A stretch of 9,477 nt of DNA from an uncultured Collinsella sp. (GTDB lineage Bacteria; Actinomycetota; Coriobacteriia; Coriobacteriales; Coriobacteriaceae), in NCBI GenBank assembly GCA_900551205.1, contig URUW01000058.1, positions 1-9,477 on the forward strand, in the 5' to 3' direction. A program made the translations under genes and the position numbers. The notes under the pieces are model-generated. The model had not been told where the DNA came from and made no database searches. It worked only from the letters and a program-made list of their open reading frames with translations. This document shows positions 7,515 through 9,477 of the stretch, piece after piece; the stretch's first letter is position 1, and every line of letters begins with the position of its first letter.

Positions 7515-8516
7515 ATGGCATACGGATACAATGACGGCGACCAACGGCCACAAAGCGTGCGCCTTGCCGGCCGCACCACGCCAACGCCCAGAAACACCTC
7601 CGACAACGGCAACCAGCAGCGCCCCCAAGAGCAGCCCGGGGCTTCTTCTCGGCAACAAAGCCGTACCGCGCAGCAGTCAGACCGCGTGAGCACGAGCACA
7701 CGCCAACGCCAGACCGACACATCGCAGCCGCGCCGCTACGATTGCCGTACGACCGACCACTACGTTAAGCGCTCCTTTTCGCCACCTCAACGCAATCGCG
7801 GCAATTCCGCCCCTCGCCCCGCGTCGCACACCACAAGCCACGCACTTCCAGCCCGCCGTCTACGCCTTGCGCTTTGCTCCATTGCCGCCTGCCTCGTCTT
7901 TGTGTTTTTGGGATCCTGTATCTCGCACGGATCAGCCGGTCTTGAGCCCACTGCCGAGGACAAGCTGCTTAAAGCTCCCGTCGCGCCCGGTTACTCCTTT
8001 GCGTTCTCGACCCCACGCTCGCAATGGCAGGCCGGCACCATGCCCCACATCTACCAAATTGACCCCGCATGGTCGGAGCTGCCCTATGCCGGTGGCACTA
8101 TTCGCGAAAACGCTTGCGGCCCCACTTGCCTCACCATGGTCTATATCTTTAAGACCGGCCACACCGATAAGACGCCGGTCGATATATGCGCACTGGCCGA
8201 AGCCGGCAACTACGCCCCCACTGGTGCCACCGAGTGGTCGTTTATGACAGGCGGTGCGTGGCAGCTGGGGCTCAACGAAACACAGCTCTATAACGATTGC
8301 GAATCGATTACCCAAGCACTTCGCTCGGGTGCGCCCGTTATCGCCGCAGTGCGCCCCGGTACGTTTACCAACGTAGGCCACTACATCGTGCTCTACGGCA
8401 TCGACGATGCCAACCAGATTGGCGTCTACGACCCCAACTCGGCCAGCCGCAGCGCCCGCCGCTGGGGCGTCGTAGAGGTCCTCAACGAAGTCGAAGCCAT
8501 GTGGGCCTACTACTAG
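7515..8516 (+). CDS. membrane-anchored C39-like cysteine peptidase
   Basis: A 333-residue protein, the only plus-strand gene here. Residues 1-115 are low-complexity and rich in Arg, Gln, Ser, Thr and Pro. A single hydrophobic segment (about 117-137, LALCSIAACLVFVFLGSCIS) follows an Arg-rich stretch, consistent with a signal anchor that puts the C-terminus outside. Residues 180-333 form a papain-like peptidase C39_2-type domain: YQIDPAWSELPYAGG with a possible oxyanion Gln181, nucleophile Cys201 in NACGPTCLTMV, His289 in VGHYIVLYGID and Asp306 in VYDPNSA. It should be an extracellular cysteine protease or amidase; the target is unknown, and no bacteriocin precursor or ABC exporter is nearby. 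The ATG at 7515 is chosen because AAGGTGA lies about six bases upstream; an earlier GTG at 7506 falls inside that site. Its stop codon lies within the left terminal repeat of the following element. Confidence 0.82.
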   Translation: MAYGYNDGDQRPQSVRLAGRTTPTPRNTSDNGNQQRPQEQPGASSRQQSRTAQQSDRVSTSTRQRQTDTSQPRRYDCRTTDHYVKRSFSPPQRNRGNSAPRPASHTTSHALPARRLRLALCSIAACLVFVFLGSCISHGSAGLEPTAEDKLLKAPVAPGYSFAFSTPRSQWQAGTMPHIYQIDPAWSELPYAGGTIRENACGPTCLTMVYIFKTGHTDKTPVDICALAEAGNYAPTGATEWSFMTGGAWQLGLNETQLYNDCESITQALRSGAPVIAAVRPGTFTNVGHYIVLYGIDDANQIGVYDPNSASRSARRWGVVEVLNEVEAMWAYY

Positions 8517-8534
8517 TCATTGGGCACTCATTGC

Positions 8535-8561
8535 ACTCATTGGGGACAGACTTAAATGAGT
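8535..8561 (+). repeat. GGGGAC-core repeat, copy 1
   Basis: GGGGACAGACTTAAATG framed by ACTCATT and AATGAGT ends. The inner 23 bases, from TCATT to AATGA, recur exactly at 8842-8864. Just before it, GCACTCATT occurs twice in tandem. Confidence 0.7.
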
Positions 8562-8575
8562 GGCCCCAGACTGCC

Positions 8576-8761
8576 CGGAACTGCCGGCACGGAAGGCACA
8601 TCCCGCTTTGAAGTTCGATAGCGGGATGCGCTTTCCGTTAGCGGCCTGCTTGGGAAACTGAGAGCCACTTTTCGGCATATTTCCGGGATGCATTTTCCGT
8701 TTGAGGGCCTCAAGGGAAACCGCGTCCCATGTTGGAAGCTCATTCTGGAATGCGCTTTCCG
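8576..8761. repeat. three degenerate 62-bp tandem repeats with REP-like stem-loops
   Basis: The motif GGGATGCGCTTTCCG or a close variant occurs at 8623-8637, 8685-8699 and 8747-8761, exactly 62 bases apart each time. In the first unit it pairs with an upstream complement: 8589-8607 against 8620-8638 match at 17 of 19 positions around a 12-base loop. The third unit has a weaker version of the same stem (GGAAACCGCGTCCC against GGAATGCGCTTTCC), and the second is the most decayed. The units share GGGAAAC and GGCCT blocks between the stems. This architecture resembles bacterial REP/BIME palindromic repeats. Confidence 0.65.
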
Positions 8762-8803
8762 CAGTTGATCGATACGGGCTTTAAGGACTATCCCAAGCTG
8801 CCG

Positions 8804-8839
8804 GCGGAAAAGGAACGTCCCCAAGTGCCGGGTTTCCGC
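8804..8839. repeat. stem-loop carrying an inverted GGGGAC-core copy
   Basis: GCGGAAA (8804-8810) and TTTCCGC (8833-8839) form a perfect 7-bp stem; the 22-base loop contains GGAACGTCCCCAAGTGCC, an inverted and diverged copy of the GGGGAC-core repeat. Confidence 0.5.
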
Positions 8840-8840
8840 A

Positions 8841-8919
8841 GTCATTGGGGACAGACTTAAATGACTAGTCGTTGAGGACGTTCTTGTTTGACTAGTCGTT
8901 TAAGAACGTCCCCAATGAC
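8841..8919. repeat. three GGGGAC-core repeat units chained through GACTAGTC palindromes
   Basis: Three 30-base units overlap at their ends: plus orientation at 8841-8870, plus orientation and more diverged at 8868-8897, and minus orientation at 8890-8919. The first and third are inverted copies agreeing at 26 of 30 positions. Adjacent units share the palindrome GACTAGTC or part of it (8863-8870 and 8890-8897), so the same sequence closes one unit and opens the next. Confidence 0.65.
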
Positions 8920-8981
8920 TAGCCTCTCTTCATGAGCCCCGCAGTCGGAGCGGACTGCGGGGCTCATGAAGAGAGGCTAGT
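8918..8981. terminator. perfect 29-bp inverted repeat, possible bidirectional terminator
   Basis: The arms 8918-8946 and 8953-8981 are exact complements over 29 bases around the six-base loop GGAGCG; the inner part is AGCCCCGCAGTC/GACTGCGGGGCT. It lies between the convergent peptidase and arcC genes, where a bidirectional terminator would be expected. Only a short TTTG follows on the plus strand and no T run on the minus strand, so classical termination is weakly supported. The outer ACTAG overlaps the right end of the repeat element. Confidence 0.5.
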
Positions 8982-8983
8982 TT

Positions 8984-9007
8984 GTGGGCGTCTTGCCTGG
9001 CGCCCAC
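8984..9007 (-). terminator. stem-loop downstream of arcC
   Basis: GTGGGCG (8984-8990) pairs perfectly with CGCCCAC (9001-9007) around a 10-base loop, 22 bases after the arcC stop codon. No U tract follows on the minus strand, so it may act with the 29-bp hairpin beyond it or protect the mRNA 3' end. Confidence 0.4.
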
Positions 9008-9029
9008 GAGAGAGGCAACAGAGTAGAGA

Positions 9030-9477
9030 CTACTCGTGGATGCGGGTACCGGAGAGGCCGGCCATGGTCTCGGCGGCCTTGTCCAGAGCGCCAATGATGC
9101 AGGTGCGGCCCTTGCGGGAACGAGCGAACTTGATGGCAGCACGGACCTTGGGCTCCATGGAACCCTTGCCGAACTGACCCTCGTCGGCCAGACGCTCGGC
9201 CTCGTCGGCGGTGAGGTCCTCGAGCTCCTCCTGGTTGGGCTTGCCAAAGTTGATGGCGACATGCTCAACGGCGGTCAGCAGGAACAGAACGTCGGCGTCG
9301 CAGTCCTCGGCCAGCAGCTCGCCGCCCAGGTCCTTGTCGATGACGGCGGGAACGCCCTTGTAGCAGCCCTTGTTCTCGTAGTCGCGGACGACGGGGATGC
9401 CGCCGCCACCGCAGGCGATGACGATGAACTCGTTGTCGAGCAGGTTGAGGATGGAGTCAGCCTCGACGATCTTCTTG
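9030..9477 (-). CDS. arcC: carbamate kinase, C-terminal half (N-terminus beyond window edge)
   Basis: The last 148 residues of carbamate kinase, which transfers phosphate from carbamoyl phosphate to ADP to give ATP, carbamate and then ammonia and CO2. It is the energy-yielding last step of arginine deiminase-type and agmatine or ureide fermentation, in the cytoplasm. The amino acid kinase fold is recognisable by VIACGGGGIPVVRDY, AVIDKDLGGELLA, LFLLTAVEHVAINFG, then QFGKGSMEPKVRAAIKF with the nucleotide-binding Gly-Ser-Met, and the end IIGALDKAAETMAGLSGTRIHE. The family is about 310 residues long, so roughly half is present. The frame is intact to its TAG. Arginine deiminase, ornithine or putrescine carbamoyltransferase would be expected to the right, outside the window. 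It converges on the peptidase gene across the repeat block. Confidence 0.95.
   Translation of the reverse strand, partial: KKIVEADSILNLLDNEFIVIACGGGGIPVVRDYENKGCYKGVPAVIDKDLGGELLAEDCDADVLFLLTAVEHVAINFGKPNQEELEDLTADEAERLADEGQFGKGSMEPKVRAAIKFARSRKGRTCIIGALDKAAETMAGLSGTRIHE

Larger units (their letters stand above)
8513..8922. mobile_element. candidate non-autonomous repeat element (MITE/REP-cluster-like), about 410 bp
   Basis: CTAGTCATTGGG at 8513-8524 and its exact complement CCCAATGACTAG at 8911-8922 form a perfect 12-bp terminal inverted repeat around a gene-free block. The block holds three degenerate 62-bp tandem units and several GGGGAC-core repeats in both orientations. No open frame in it resembles a transposase, so movement would depend on an enzyme elsewhere. 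No target-site duplication is visible at the borders. It may instead be a compound cluster of separate REP-like repeats; the boundaries are inferred from the inverted ends. Confidence 0.45.

Noticed and set aside
7515..8516. C39 domain of a bacteriocin-processing ABC exporter
   Set aside because: There are no ABC transporter domains, only one membrane segment, and no small double-glycine precursor gene nearby.
8552..8845. 97-codon open frame on the minus strand inside the repeat block
   Set aside because: It runs through the 62-bp repeats and stem-loops, has no family resemblance, and is better explained by the repeat structure.
8576..8919. CRISPR array
   Set aside because: The repeats are degenerate, change orientation and are not separated by unique spacers of equal length; no cas genes are in the window.

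Overview
The window is GC-rich and gene-dense, with strong G/C third-position bias that produces long antisense shadow frames. Gene content (a UMF1-type MFS transporter, a LytTR two-component pair, an APC permease with an amidohydrolase, carbamate kinase, a membrane-anchored C39-like peptidase) and Gram-positive-style Shine-Dalgarno sequences suggest a gut actinobacterium of the Coriobacteriia, most likely Collinsella or a close relative. This assignment comes from recognising gene style, not from a marker gene.

Layout. Six of the eight genes lie on the minus strand to the left of about 7160, read right to left. They are an APC permease (5708-7159), an amidohydrolase (4299-5576), a LytS-like histidine kinase (2796-4181), its LytTR response regulator (2022-2756), a cytoplasmic zinc-dependent phospholipase C-like protein (986-1930), and a UMF1/Atg22-like MFS transporter cut by the left edge (1-884). 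A divergent intergenic region of about 355 bases (7160-7514) rich in inverted repeats separates the permease from the only plus-strand gene, a membrane-anchored C39-like cysteine peptidase (7515-8516). The window ends in the C-terminal half of carbamate kinase (arcC, minus, 9030-9477).

Functional logic. Permease plus amidohydrolase looks like an uptake-and-hydrolysis pair for an amino-acid-derived compound, closed by a stem-loop terminator at 4213-4240. The kinase and regulator form a complete LytS/LytR-type signalling pair, with the phosphorelay His and Asp visible. The phospholipase-like gene follows the regulator after 91 bases and may be co-transcribed or have its own promoter. Carbamate kinase normally makes ATP from carbamoyl phosphate in arginine, citrulline or agmatine fermentation, but its partners lie outside the window.

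The most unusual stretch is the 513-base gap between the peptidase and arcC. It holds a candidate non-autonomous repeat element of about 410 bases (8513-8922) with 12-bp perfect terminal inverted repeats, the left one containing the peptidase stop codon. Inside are three degenerate 62-bp tandem units whose conserved core forms or resembles a stem-loop, and several copies of a GGGGAC-core repeat chained through shared GACTAGTC palindromes. It is followed by a perfect 29-bp inverted repeat and a smaller stem-loop after arcC. No transposase, CRISPR array, tRNA or rRNA was seen.
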